Part shown: positions 30,265 to 38,734 of the stretch, piece after piece
How the letters are laid out: every line of letters starts with the position of its first letter
Position numbering within the stretch: position 1 is the stretch's first letter
Source of the DNA: Halanaerobiaceae bacterium ANBcell28
Lineage (GTDB): Bacteria > Bacillota > Halanaerobiia > Halanaerobiales > DTU029
Direction: 5' to 3'
Length of the DNA stretch: 52,422 nucleotides
Assembly: GCA_037623315.1 (NCBI GenBank)
Contig: JBBJJH010000025.1
Span: 1-52,422 of the forward strand
The notes under the pieces: generated by a model
The model's database searches: none
The model's input: the letters and a program-made list of their open reading frames with translations, nothing else
What the model was told of the DNA's origin: nothing
Translations under genes and position numbers: made by a program

Positions 30265-30942
30265 ATGATTGGATCAATCGCAAATTTTTTTGCAATAGTT
30301 GTTGGTAGTTTTACAGGTATGCTTTTTAAAGATCACTTTCCAGAAGAAATGCAAAAAATCGTAATGCAGGGCTTAGGTTTAGCAGTAATACTAATTGGTT
30401 TACAAATGGCTCTGGAAACACAGAATGTTTTAATTGTCATTTTTAGTTTAGTGATTGGTGGAATAATTGGAGAGATAATAAATATTGAAGGAAAGTTAGA
30501 AAACTTAGCGATTTATATTGAGTCTAAGTTTAACAAAAAAAATGATCTTTTTGTTAAGGGTTTTGTGCAATCATCTTTAGTATTTTGTGTTGGTGCAATG
30601 GCAATAATGGGAGCAATTCAAGATGGTTTAACTAATGATCCTAGTATATTGTTTAACAAATCAATTCTTGATGGCTTTGCATCTGTAGCTTTTGCTGCAT
30701 CGTTTGGAATAGGTGTTATGTTTTCAGCTGTTCCAGTATTAATATATCAGGGTAGTATCACACTTTTTGCTTCATATATAGAAAGGTTTTTAAGTGAAGC
30801 TATGATTATTGAGATGACTGCAACAGGTGGTCTGCTTATATTAGCTATTGGCTTGAATATTATGGGTATAAGTAAAACAAAAGTGGGTAACTTATTACCA
30901 TCTATTCTCATCGCAATTATTTTGTCTTTTTTTGTCATCTAA
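30265..30942 (+). CDS. DUF554 membrane protein (YdfK type)
   Basis: The 225-residue protein has about six to seven hydrophobic segments and the typical DUF554 opening MIGSIANFFAIVVGSFTGML, with GGIIGEIINIEGKLE and a GAMAIMGAIQDGL segment. The function of the family is unknown; transport is often assumed. It follows the TrkA-type gene by 42 bases and may be co-transcribed with it. Confidence 0.8.
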   Translation: MIGSIANFFAIVVGSFTGMLFKDHFPEEMQKIVMQGLGLAVILIGLQMALETQNVLIVIFSLVIGGIIGEIINIEGKLENLAIYIESKFNKKNDLFVKGFVQSSLVFCVGAMAIMGAIQDGLTNDPSILFNKSILDGFASVAFAASFGIGVMFSAVPVLIYQGSITLFASYIERFLSEAMIIEMTATGGLLILAIGLNIMGISKTKVGNLLPSILIAIILSFFVI

Positions 30943-31057
30943 AACAATAAAAGTATATCCTTGTTTATTTTTATAATAATTCTTTTGCTATTTATGAAAA
31001 TAAGACATTTTACCTGAAGGAATTTTTATAAGTTTCGAGAAATACTTATATAAGGAT

Positions 31058-31141
31058 CTTTCATAATTGATTTTGCTTTCATAATCAACTATAACGGAAG
31101 TCGTTAGCGGGGTTTTTGCTGACATTGATTAATTATGAAAG
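31058..31141 (+). other. structured leader element with two competing 5' arms
   Basis: CTTTCATAATT (31058-31068) pairs perfectly with AATTATGAAAG (31131-31141). A near-repeat GCTTTCATAATCAA (31075-31088) can pair with the same 3' arm (TTGATTAATTATGAAAGC, 31125-31142). Between them is a G-rich hairpin (GTC..AGC with GCTGAC, about 31100-31122). The element lies about 110 bases before the M23 peptidase gene in a 308-base gap without a gene. It does not match a riboswitch class that I know. Confidence 0.45.
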
Positions 31142-31256
31142 CGGTTATATATATATTATAAAATAAAAGTTTGTTTTTACCTTAATAAATAGAATTTTAT
31201 TAAGAAAGAAGGCTAAGCTAAATTGTTTTATCGTTTTATAGGGGGGAGAAATGTGG

Positions 31257-32261
31257 ATGAGTATTATAAGTAAGTTTTTTTCATATTTATTAGAAAGTAT
31301 GAACATAACAATTATTCCTTCAGCACATAAAAAAATTAAGAATTACAAAATTAGAAGGGTTATTCCGTTTTCAATTATAGTAATCATTATAAGTTCTATC
31401 GCTATACTTTCTGTTGCTTATAATTATTATAATCAAAATTATCATGAGATATTAAAAGAGTATCGTGAATTAGATGGTGTTAGAACAGAAAATAGAGTAT
31501 TGAAAAATGAACTTTTTGATCTAGTACAGGAGACTGAAAAGTTAAAAGAAAATTTATCAAGGTTGAAAGACCAAAATCAAGAAATTAAAGAATTGCTTGA
31601 AGGAGAAGAAACAAGTTCAAATGCTTCTCTCAGTACTGATATAGATTTACAGTTACATACCTCTCTCTCGGATGAAAATGTAGTTATGCCAAAAGGATTA
31701 GCAGTTGGTGGTGGTGATTTTTATATAGACAATACTGCTTATAGCATGATTAATAAGGCAAGGGCAAATATAAGTATGATTAAAAGTGAATTGCCGGATC
31801 AAGAAGAAAACTTAGGACGATTAGAGAATTCTGCAATTGAGTATAATAATTTAAAAGCAGCTACACCTAGTATCTGGCCGTTATTAGATAATGGAGAAGG
31901 CTTTATAACTTCAAATTATGGTTGGAGATCTGATCCTTTTACAGGACAACAACAAATTCACGAAGGAATTGATATAGGTGTATGGTACAATACACCTGTT
32001 GTAGCCACAGCTGATGGAGTTGTTGAATTTGCAGGTAGACAAGGGGGATATGGAATCTTGCTTATAATTGATCATGGCTATGGGTATGAAACCCGCTATG
32101 CTCATTTAAATAAAGTAGAAGTTAGAAAAGGGCAGGAAGTATCAAGAGGTGATATTATTGCTCTTAGCGGTAACACTGGTCGCAGCAGCGGTCCACATCT
32201 GCATTATGAAGTTCGAATTAATGGTATACCACAAGAACCACGAGACTATATAGGGGGTTAA
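31257..32261 (+). CDS. M23 family metallopeptidase (LytM domain), membrane-anchored
   Basis: The protein has about 334 residues. One membrane segment lies at about residues 32-53, followed by a coiled coil (about 60-115) and a C-terminal LytM/M23 domain. Zinc ligands and active-site residues are all present: H-x3-D in IHEGIDIG, and GPHLHYEVR (HxH) near the end, with the HGYGYETRYAHL segment between. It should cut peptidoglycan cross-bridges or activate a hydrolase outside the membrane. The second ATG, 8 bases after GGAG, is preferred over the first. The bactofilin gene follows by one base. Confidence 0.85.
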   Translation: MSIISKFFSYLLESMNITIIPSAHKKIKNYKIRRVIPFSIIVIIISSIAILSVAYNYYNQNYHEILKEYRELDGVRTENRVLKNELFDLVQETEKLKENLSRLKDQNQEIKELLEGEETSSNASLSTDIDLQLHTSLSDENVVMPKGLAVGGGDFYIDNTAYSMINKARANISMIKSELPDQEENLGRLENSAIEYNNLKAATPSIWPLLDNGEGFITSNYGWRSDPFTGQQQIHEGIDIGVWYNTPVVATADGVVEFAGRQGGYGILLIIDHGYGYETRYAHLNKVEVRKGQEVSRGDIIALSGNTGRSSGPHLHYEVRINGIPQEPRDYIGG

Positions 32262-32262
32262 T

Positions 32263-32712
32263 ATGTTGGGAAAACGAAAAAATGATAAAAAAGTTGAAGA
32301 AGCAAAAGGCAAGGTAGAGACTATTCTAGGGACAGGCACTTCTATGGATGGGGATATTAATACTAGAGGTTCTTTGAGAGTAGAAGGAACTATCAACAAG
32401 GGAAATATAAATGCTGAGGGAGATGTATTAATAGGAGAAAACGGTCAGGTGAATACAACTATAGATGCACGCAATGTTGTAATTGCCGGAAAAGTTAACG
32501 GTAATATCAATGCAAGAGATAAGATAGAAATATTACCTACTGGTAGTTTGAATGGTGATATAAAGTCTAAGGTTTTAAAGATCGATGAAGGTGCTGTTTT
32601 TAACGGTGTGAGTAATATAATTAGTGAAAATAAAGAAGAGAGTAATAGCAATAATAAAGCATATATTAAAGATAAATATATTAAAAAAGACAATGATGAA
32701 ACAGTAAAATAA
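32263..32712 (+). CDS. bactofilin
   Basis: The 149-residue protein has the bactofilin beta-helix core of repeating short strands (MDGDINTRGSLRVEGTI, GNINAEGDVLIGENGQV, GKVNGNINARDKIEIL, GSLNGDIKSKVLKIDEGAVF) and a charged C-terminal tail. Bactofilins polymerise into membrane-associated filaments and often scaffold cell-wall enzymes. The tight coupling to an M23 peptidase is a known pairing and suggests a joint role in cell shape. Confidence 0.9.
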   Translation: MLGKRKNDKKVEEAKGKVETILGTGTSMDGDINTRGSLRVEGTINKGNINAEGDVLIGENGQVNTTIDARNVVIAGKVNGNINARDKIEILPTGSLNGDIKSKVLKIDEGAVFNGVSNIISENKEESNSNNKAYIKDKYIKKDNDETVK

Positions 32713-32730
32713 TAAATAAATAATTAAGAA

Positions 32731-32775
32731 AAATAAAGCAAGTAATAAGTAAACCTTAATTACTTGCTTTATTTT
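32731..32775 (+). terminator. terminator after the bactofilin gene
   Basis: A stem of 16 pairs (AAATAAAGCAAGTAAT with ATTACTTGCTTTATTT) with a 12-base loop, ending in a T-rich run. Confidence 0.85.
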
Positions 32776-32793
32776 AATTACTCAAACTTCAAA

Positions 32794-32952
32794 ATGAATT
32801 CACTCGGGTATGTTATGGAAGAAATAACATTCAATATAAGACAATGGGATTGCCCAAATAGCAATAAGGATGTAATGTTGAGTAGATCACTAAAGTCAAT
32901 CTATAACACTAACTTCATTTTTAAGAGAAGAGATAGAGAGGTTAAGGGCTGA
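32794..32952 (+). pseudogene. remnant of a TnpB (IS200/IS605 OrfB) zinc-finger end
   Basis: The translation NSLGYVMEEITFNIRQWDCP resembles the zinc-ribbon region of TnpB (C-x2-C-GYV..., then RxWxCPxC, then the RDxNAS segment). Three of the four expected zinc cysteines are lost (for example CPNS instead of CPNC), and the rest of TnpB is missing upstream. It is therefore a decayed tail of an insertion sequence. There is no ribosome-binding site. Its 3' end overlaps the end of the opposite yyaC gene. Confidence 0.5.
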
Positions 32953-33468
32953 ACTAATTGTTTCTGCCATTTTGAAGACAATACTTAGTCTCGTGCTTTG
33001 TAAGACTAAATATTCCATATATCCTCCAACATTAACTAAGCCTGTAATGTGCATATCGCCTATTTCAGGTAAAGTTTTGTTAACTCCTGTGCCTGGTCTT
33101 AAAGGGCCCTTTTTTACATCAATATATCCTACACTACTCTGCTTTCCTAAACCTGCATCAATTGCGATGATAAAAGGGTTATTATAATTTTTATAAATAT
33201 CATCAATAGTTTCTTCAAGGTTACTAGCATGTACTGGCTTATGGATATCACCTATAATAGTAGCAGGAAAAATTCTAATTTTATTTAAGAGAGTACCGGT
33301 TAGTGGTCCTAATGAATCTCCTGTTGATCTATCGGTACCTACACATAGAATTATTAGTTCTCTTTCTACTTGGTAATTTAGTTTTGCCAATAAATTTGAT
33401 ATAAATGAATGTAATAGTATATTTGCATTATCATCATTTATATGTACTCTTTTTTTATCAAATATCAT
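32896..33468 (-). CDS. yyaC: YyaC-type spore protease family protein (DUF1256)
   Basis: The 190-residue protein contains LCVGTDRSTGDSLGPLTGT, DIHKPVHASNL, IAIDAGLGK and KGPLRPGTGVNK, the hallmark segments of the YyaC family, related to the Gpr-type spore protease fold. In Bacillus yyaC lies near spo0J and is expressed in the forespore. The ATG at 33468 is chosen; an earlier in-frame ATG lies upstream of the GGGGGAG ribosome-binding site. It is divergent from the YkvI-type gene. Confidence 0.85.
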   Translation of the reverse strand: MIFDKKRVHINDDNANILLHSFISNLLAKLNYQVERELIILCVGTDRSTGDSLGPLTGTLLNKIRIFPATIIGDIHKPVHASNLEETIDDIYKNYNNPFIIAIDAGLGKQSSVGYIDVKKGPLRPGTGVNKTLPEIGDMHITGLVNVGGYMEYLVLQSTRLSIVFKMAETISSALNLSISSLKNEVSVID

Positions 33469-33667
33469 TATAACTCCCCCTTTTAAAAGCATAAGCAGAG
33501 AATTTTAAAATTTTTAAAATATAGTGTACAAGCAAAGCCCTATATTTAAATAAGTATTTTCAAATCCAATATTTACATATGCTTATTTATATGTATTATT
33601 ATCAACATTAATTCGTTAATTTATACTTCCTATCTTGCATAAATATATAAGGTAAGGGGGGAAATTG

Positions 33668-34711
33668 ATGGATAAAAAAAGAGCTACTGCTATAGCTTTG
33701 ACTTATGTAGGTGCGGTAGTAGGGGCAGGATTTTCATCGGGACAGGAAATATGGAGATTTTTTGCTAGACATCAAGGGAGAGGAGTTTTTGCTTTATTAG
33801 TAGTTGCTTTATTTTTTGTAGTTTTAGCCCCATTAATATTATTATATGCAAAAAACAATGATATAGATAATTATCAGCATTTTTTTTATAAGTATCTACC
33901 TAGACCACTAGCAATTTTATTTGACTTTATTTATAGTATTTTTTTGCTAGGAAGTGTTTCAGTAATGTTGGCTGGAGCAGGGACAATTTTTAGAGACTTA
34001 TTAGGAATAACATATTTATTAGGGGTTAGTATTACAATTGTCTTTATTTTAGCAACCTTATATTTAAGTAGAGATGGAGTTATTGCTGTTAATTCTATTT
34101 TAATTCCAATATTATTAACTTTAACTATCTATACTATACTTAGGTATTTAATAATGATAAAAGCCCCTGTTGGAGATTTTCTAATTTCCCCCTTCCAGAC
34201 TAATTTTGTCTGGTTGAAAGATTCAATATTATATGGTTCATATAATATGATAATGGCTATTGCTGTAATGGTTGGTATTACATATAAGGAGAAAAAAGAA
34301 AATATTGTTTTAGGAGGTATATTAGGAGGTTTCTTACTTGTATTACTTTGTATTTTAATTTATATTGCATTAATAAGTTCTTTTTATGCAGATCCTCAGG
34401 AGGAAATACCATTATTATTTATAGCAAGTAGAGTAGGTAGCTTAATACATATTTTTTATATTATAACTTTATATTTTGCTATGTTAACAACAGCTATTGC
34501 AAATTATTATGCCTTCACAAAACGATTAATAGTTCTTGTAAAAATCAAATATGAGTACGCCTTATTATTATCAATTATTTTTATTCTACCCTTAGTACCT
34601 TCCGGCTTTTCTGCTTTGGTAGATAAGCTTTATCCTATATTCGGATATCTAGGAATTTTTATAATTCTAGTATATTTCTGCATAAAATTTTGGCAAAAAA
34701 AGTTAAAATGA
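33668..34711 (+). CDS. YkvI-type membrane transporter
   Basis: The 347-residue membrane protein has about ten hydrophobic segments. Its opening (YVGAVVGAGFSSGQEIWRFF) is the signature of the YkvI family, a branch of the amino acid permease superfamily. The substrate is unknown. The ATG at 33668 has AGGGGGGA upstream. Confidence 0.8.
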   Translation: MDKKRATAIALTYVGAVVGAGFSSGQEIWRFFARHQGRGVFALLVVALFFVVLAPLILLYAKNNDIDNYQHFFYKYLPRPLAILFDFIYSIFLLGSVSVMLAGAGTIFRDLLGITYLLGVSITIVFILATLYLSRDGVIAVNSILIPILLTLTIYTILRYLIMIKAPVGDFLISPFQTNFVWLKDSILYGSYNMIMAIAVMVGITYKEKKENIVLGGILGGFLLVLLCILIYIALISSFYADPQEEIPLLFIASRVGSLIHIFYIITLYFAMLTTAIANYYAFTKRLIVLVKIKYEYALLLSIIFILPLVPSGFSALVDKLYPIFGYLGIFIILVYFCIKFWQKKLK

Positions 34712-34731
34712 CTGTCGAATTATTTCCCAGG

Positions 34732-34745
34732 AAATATATTTTCCG
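34732..34745. promoter_or_regulatory. candidate Noc-binding site
   Basis: ATTTCCCAGGAAAT matches the Bacillus Noc-binding consensus ATTTCCCGGGAAAT at 13 of 14 positions. It lies in an intergenic gap of an origin-region segment that also encodes a Noc-like protein. A single chance match in AT-rich DNA is possible. Confidence 0.45.
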
Positions 34746-34875
34746 ATCATAATGATGAAAAAGAAAATATTATCATTTTTTTCTAGTTATAATTGATTAT
34801 AAAATTAAATTATAGTACAATGTATATGATAAGATGTCAATTCTAGCTAAGTTATTTTTTAAAAGGAGAAATTCT

Positions 34876-35424
34876 ATGAGGGAAAAAGAATATTTAGACA
34901 TGCTTGATGAAGAAGCAAAAAAATTATACAAATCTGCTGTAAAAAAGTTAAAATATAAAGAAACTGAGGGGCTTGAACAAGATTTTTTGGAAATAATTAA
35001 GACATATACAAACTTTGTGCCTGCCTATAATAAACTTGGTGTATTGTATATATATATAAATGATAAGAAAAAAGCAGAAGAGTATTTTAATGAAGCAGTA
35101 GCGTTAGATAGAGAATTTGCACCATCATTAAGTAACTTAGGAAGCTTAGCAAAAGAAGCAGGTCACATAGAAGAAGCAAAGCAATACTATGAAAGGGCAA
35201 TTGCAGCTGATGAAGAATATGGAGTAGCATACAATAATTTAGCTGTAATATATCGTGAGGAAGGTAATTATCATCAATCTGTCAAGTATATAAAAAAAGC
35301 AAAAAAATATAATCATAATATATTTGATGCTGATGTGGACAAGCCTTTATATAAAGAACCTGGATGTATATTTATTTTTCTTCTTATCTTAGCAATTATT
35401 ATTACGTTTTATTTACTTATGTAG
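34876..35424 (+). CDS. TPR protein with C-terminal membrane anchor
   Basis: The 182-residue protein has three to four tetratricopeptide repeats (for example PAYNKLGVLYIYINDKKKAE, PSLSNLGSLAKEAGHIEEAK, VAYNNLAVIYREEGNYHQSV) and ends with a hydrophobic helix (FIFLLILAIIITFYLLM), a tail anchor. It probably acts as a protein-binding platform on the membrane. The ATG at 34876 follows AAAAGGAG; an upstream ATG has no such site. Confidence 0.8.
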   Translation: MREKEYLDMLDEEAKKLYKSAVKKLKYKETEGLEQDFLEIIKTYTNFVPAYNKLGVLYIYINDKKKAEEYFNEAVALDREFAPSLSNLGSLAKEAGHIEEAKQYYERAIAADEEYGVAYNNLAVIYREEGNYHQSVKYIKKAKKYNHNIFDADVDKPLYKEPGCIFIFLLILAIIITFYLLM

Positions 35425-35443
35425 GAATAAAGGGGGAATAGAT

Positions 35444-35641
35444 ATGAAGCTTAGAGATTATCAAGTTGGTGATATTGTACGCTTTAAGAAAAAACACCCT
35501 TGTGGTGGCGACCTATGGAAAATAACTAGAATTGGCATGGATTTTAAAGCCAGGTGTGAAAACTGTGGTAGAATGATTATGTTAGCAAGAAGAAAGTTTG
35601 ATAAAAGTGTAAAAGAAAAAGTTATGGAGAGTGAAGACTAA
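35444..35641 (+). CDS. DUF951 family protein
   Basis: The 65-residue protein has the DUF951 core YQVGDIVRFKKKHPCGGDLW followed by RCENCGRMIMLARRKF, with a likely metal- or nucleic-acid-binding C-x2-C. Function is unknown. Genes of this family are usually found just before ychF, as here (adjacent stop and start). Confidence 0.88.
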   Translation: MKLRDYQVGDIVRFKKKHPCGGDLWKITRIGMDFKARCENCGRMIMLARRKFDKSVKEKVMESED

Positions 35642-36733
35642 ATGAAAATTGGAATTGTTGGACTACCGAATGTAGGAAAATCTACGCTATTTAATGCACT
35701 AACTAGAGCAGAAGCAGGAGCAGAAAATTATCCTTTTTGTACAATAGATCCCAATGTAGGAGTTGTTAATGTACCTGATCCTAGATTAGAAATATTAAAT
35801 GAAATGTATTCACCCAAGAAAAAAACTGCTACTACTATAGAATTTGTAGATATAGCTGGATTAGTCAAAGGAGCCAGTAAGGGAGAGGGACTGGGAAATA
35901 AATTTTTAGCACATATTAGAGAAGTAGATGCAATTGCTCAAGTAGTAAGATGTTTTTCTGATGAAAATGTTACACATGTAGATGGCAGTGTTGATCCCAT
36001 TAGAGATATAGAAATAATTAATATGGAACTAATGATGGCTGATTTATTAACAGTAGAAAAGAGAATAGAGAAAAATGAAAAAGGAGCAAAAGGTGGTGAT
36101 AAAGAATTAATAGCAGAATTAAAGATATTAGAAAAGTTCAAAGATACTATTGAAGAGGGTAAAAATGTTAGGACATTAAGCTTAGAAGAAACAGGTAAAA
36201 GATTAATAAAAGAAATGTCCCTATTAAGTGCCAAGCCAATAATATATATAGCTAACGTTGATGAAGATGAAATGGGAAGCAAGGATAACAGTTTAGTAAG
36301 AAAAGTTAAAGAATATGCTACTAGCGAAGAAGCTACAGTTGTAAAAATTAGTGCCAAGATTGAATCAGATATTGCTGAACTTGATGAAGAAGAGGCAGAA
36401 ATGTTTTTAGAAGAATTAGGAATAGAAGAATCAGGATTAGATAGAGTTATTAGAGCAGGATATAGTCTTTTAGATTTAATAACATTCTTTACAGCAGGTG
36501 AAAAAGAAGTAAGGGCATGGACAGTAAAAAGAGGTGCTACAGCTCCAGAAGCTGCAGGAAAAATTCATACTGATATGCAGAGAGGGTTTATTAGAGCGGA
36601 GGTAGTGAGTTACCAAGATTTAATTAATTCTGGGTCAATAGCAAAAGCCAGAGAAGAAGGCTTGCTTCGTCTTGAAGGAAAAGACTATATAATGACAGAT
36701 GGAGACGTGTGCTATTTCCGTTTTAATGTTTAA
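35642..36733 (+). CDS. ychF: ribosome-binding ATPase YchF (OLA1 family)
   Basis: The 363-residue protein has GLPNVGKSTLFNALT (G1), DIAGLVKGASKGEGLGNKFL (G3 region) and a C-terminal TGS domain (FFTAGEKEVRAWTVKRG to YFRFNV). YchF binds ATP rather than GTP and associates with ribosomes and stress responses. It starts directly after the DUF951 stop codon. Confidence 0.95.
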   Translation: MKIGIVGLPNVGKSTLFNALTRAEAGAENYPFCTIDPNVGVVNVPDPRLEILNEMYSPKKKTATTIEFVDIAGLVKGASKGEGLGNKFLAHIREVDAIAQVVRCFSDENVTHVDGSVDPIRDIEIINMELMMADLLTVEKRIEKNEKGAKGGDKELIAELKILEKFKDTIEEGKNVRTLSLEETGKRLIKEMSLLSAKPIIYIANVDEDEMGSKDNSLVRKVKEYATSEEATVVKISAKIESDIAELDEEEAEMFLEELGIEESGLDRVIRAGYSLLDLITFFTAGEKEVRAWTVKRGATAPEAAGKIHTDMQRGFIRAEVVSYQDLINSGSIAKAREEGLLRLEGKDYIMTDGDVCYFRFNV

Positions 36734-36767
36734 GCAAAATGTATAAATATTAGTTCAAGGGGGAATA

Positions 36768-37445
36768 GTGATGAAGAAAAGGCTAAGTTTTACGATTATT
36801 ATTTTATTAGCAGTACTTATAGTATTGCCGTATTTGGTTAGTAGTGAAAATATGGAAAATGTGGAAGATCAAAATGTAAACGAAGAAGTACAAAAAGAAA
36901 GTACTGAAGGAGAGGAAAATATGTCAGAGAAAAATCCAATAGTTACAATATTAATGGAAAACGGTAAGGAAATAAAGTTAGAATTATATCCAGAACATGC
37001 TCCAAACACAGTAAATAATTTTATTTATTTAATTGAGGATAATTATTACGATGGTATAATATTCCATAGGGTTATTGAAGGTTTTATGATACAAGGTGGA
37101 GACCCTCAAGGTACAGGAATGGGTGGACCAGGATACAGCATAGAAGGAGAATTTAAATCTAATGGCTTTGCAAATGAACTTAAGCATACTAGAGGCGTAA
37201 TTTCTATGGCTAGAAGTCAGCATCCAAATTCAGCTGGTTCACAATTTTTTATTATGCATCAAGATGCAACTCATTTAGATGGACAGTATGCTGCATTTGG
37301 TAAAGTTATAGAAGGAATGGAAGTAGTAGATGAAATTGCACAAGTGGAAACTGCTAGAGGAGATAGACCTGTTGAAGATCAAATAATGAAAAAAGTAAGC
37401 GTTGAGACTTTTTCAATAGAATATGATGAACCTGAGAAACTTTAA
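36768..37445 (+). CDS. peptidyl-prolyl isomerase, cyclophilin type, with signal anchor
   Basis: The 225-residue protein has an N-terminal hydrophobic segment (about residues 6-23), an acidic linker, and a cyclophilin domain: FHRVIEGFMIQGGDPQGTG with the catalytic arginine, then SAGSQFFIMHQDATHLDGQY and FGKVIEGMEVVD. It would speed proline isomerisation of exported proteins outside the membrane. A hairpin and a new promoter separate it from rpsF. Confidence 0.9.
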   Translation: MMKKRLSFTIIILLAVLIVLPYLVSSENMENVEDQNVNEEVQKESTEGEENMSEKNPIVTILMENGKEIKLELYPEHAPNTVNNFIYLIEDNYYDGIIFHRVIEGFMIQGGDPQGTGMGGPGYSIEGEFKSNGFANELKHTRGVISMARSQHPNSAGSQFFIMHQDATHLDGQYAAFGKVIEGMEVVDEIAQVETARGDRPVEDQIMKKVSVETFSIEYDEPEKL

Positions 37446-37500
37446 TTCTAAAAGAAAAGTCTTTTATTAAACATTTTTAGCAAAGCAAATGAAATTATTC

Positions 37501-37529
37501 TTGCATTGCTATAAAGAAAGTGCTATAAT
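37501..37529 (+). promoter_or_regulatory. promoter of the rpsF-ssb-rpsR cluster
   Basis: TTGCAT (37501-37506) and TATAAT (37524-37529) are 17 bases apart. Just upstream, TAGCAA..GCAA (about 37478) can pair with TTGCATTGCTA and end the cyclophilin transcript; this hairpin overlaps the -35. In the leader, ACTCTG/CAGGGT form a small hairpin before the ribosome-binding site, where S6/S18 leaders carry an autoregulatory fold. I cannot confirm that motif. Confidence 0.65.
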
Positions 37530-37598
37530 TAAGATTGAATTTTAATCCATACTCTGTTGTAAGCAGGGTCGTTAGTCCAAATGGAGGGGGTGAAACAA

Positions 37599-37889
37599 AT
37601 GGTGAGAAATTATGAAACAATTTATATATTAAAGCCTGATCTTGAAGAAGAAGTTAGAGAACAACTACAAGAAAGAATAACAGGTATTATCAATGACAAT
37701 CAAGGTGAAATTCTCGAAACAGAAGTTTGGGGAACTAAGAGACTAGCCTATGAAGTAAAAGATTTTACTTCTGGATTTTATACAATGATTAATTTTAAAG
37801 GCGAGTCAGATCTTGTAAATGAGTTAGAGCGTAATTACAAAATTATTGATGATGTGATACGTTATTTGACTATTAAACAAGAAGATTAA
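37599..37889 (+). CDS. rpsF: 30S ribosomal protein S6
   Basis: The 96-residue protein has the S6 opening RNYETIYILKPDLEEE and WGTKRLAYEVKDFTSGFY. It binds S18 in the platform of the 30S subunit. The ATG at 37599 is chosen because GGAGGGGGTG ends just upstream; the earlier in-frame ATG overlaps that site. It is followed by ssb and rpsR as usual. Confidence 0.96.
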   Translation: MVRNYETIYILKPDLEEEVREQLQERITGIINDNQGEILETEVWGTKRLAYEVKDFTSGFYTMINFKGESDLVNELERNYKIIDDVIRYLTIKQED

Positions 37890-37935
37890 TTTTAATTTTT
37901 CTTTACTTTGAATAAACTCCAGGGTGGTGATGAAT

Positions 37936-38424
37936 ATGTTAAATCATGTTGTTTTAATCGGACGTCTGGTAAGAGATCCTGAGATGCGTTATACAAGTAA
38001 TGGAACACCAGTTAGTAATTTTACTCTGGCTGTAGAACGTAATTATACAAATCAACAAGGCGAAAGAGAAGTTGATTTTATTGATATAGTTACCTGGAGA
38101 AAGTTGGCTGAAACATGTGCCCATCATTTGGGTAAGGGTAGATTAGTCGCCGTTGATGGTTCACTACAAATAAGAAAAAGTGAAAACAATGGTAGGACAT
38201 ACATCAATCCAGAAGTAGTAGCCAATACAGTTCGTTTCTTGGACTGGCCAAATGATAACAACAACAGTAGCAATAATTCAAATAATTACAATAACGATCA
38301 GTATAATAATTACGGCAATAACAATAATAACAATAATTATAGTAATAATAATAACAACAACAACAATAATAATAATAATAACGATAATCTGGATATAGAT
38401 GATAATTTTGATGTACCATTTTAG
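37936..38424 (+). CDS. ssb: single-stranded DNA-binding protein
   Basis: The 162-residue protein has an OB fold ([35 protein letters not shown]) and the acidic C-terminal tip (DDNFDVPF) that recruits partner proteins. The linker between them (about residues 108-150) is almost all asparagine with a few Ser, Tyr, Gly and Asp, encoded by a mix of AAT and AAC. GGTGGTGA precedes the ATG at 37936. Confidence 0.95.
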   Translation: MLNHVVLIGRLVRDPEMRYTSNGTPVSNFTLAVERNYTNQQGEREVDFIDIVTWRKLAETCAHHLGKGRLVAVDGSLQIRKSENNGRTYINPEVVANTVRFLDWPNDNNNSSNNSNNYNNDQYNNYGNNNNNNNYSNNNNNNNNNNNNNDNLDIDDNFDVPF

Positions 38425-38441
38425 AAGGAGGGATACGATTT

Positions 38442-38657
38442 ATGCCACGACCTAGAAATAAGTCCTGTTATTTCTGTGCTAATAAGGAGAAAGATATAAA
38501 CTATAAAGATATTAGAACCTTACAGCGTTTTATAACTGATAGGGGTAAGATAGTACCACGCAGAATTACTGGCACATGTGCCAAACATCAGCGTGCTATT
38601 ACAAGACAGATAAAGAGAGCTAGAGCTATTGCTCTATTACCATATGTAAAAGAATAA
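38442..38657 (+). CDS. rpsR: 30S ribosomal protein S18
   Basis: The 71-residue basic protein contains [20 protein letters not shown], the S18 core. A CYFC..C-like cysteine set near the N-terminus ([10 protein letters not shown]) and a later C with H could bind zinc. It pairs with S6 in the 30S platform and ends the rpsF-ssb-rpsR unit at a terminator. Confidence 0.95.
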   Translation: MPRPRNKSCYFCANKEKDINYKDIRTLQRFITDRGKIVPRRITGTCAKHQRAITRQIKRARAIALLPYVKE

Positions 38658-38667
38658 TATTAAAAGC

Positions 38668-38703
38668 AAGGAGGCAAAGGCTCACTTTAGCCTCCTTTTT
38701 GTT
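38668..38703 (+). terminator. terminator after rpsR
   Basis: AAGGAGGC (38668-38675) pairs with GCCTCCTT (38690-38697), extended inside by AAA/TTT, and followed by TTTTGTT. Confidence 0.8.
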
Positions 38704-38734
38704 ATCAAAGAAAATACTATAGAGGTGTATCTTA

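Noticed and set aside
31058-31141. Known riboswitch (c-di-AMP or c-di-GMP type) upstream of the M23 gene
   Set aside because: A stretch with AGCGGGGTT resembles the end of the c-di-GMP-I core, but the required 5' core segments are missing, as is the c-di-AMP core.
38204-38419. Tyr/Cys-rich frame opposite ssb
   Set aside because: It is only the reverse complement of the Asn-codon run in ssb.
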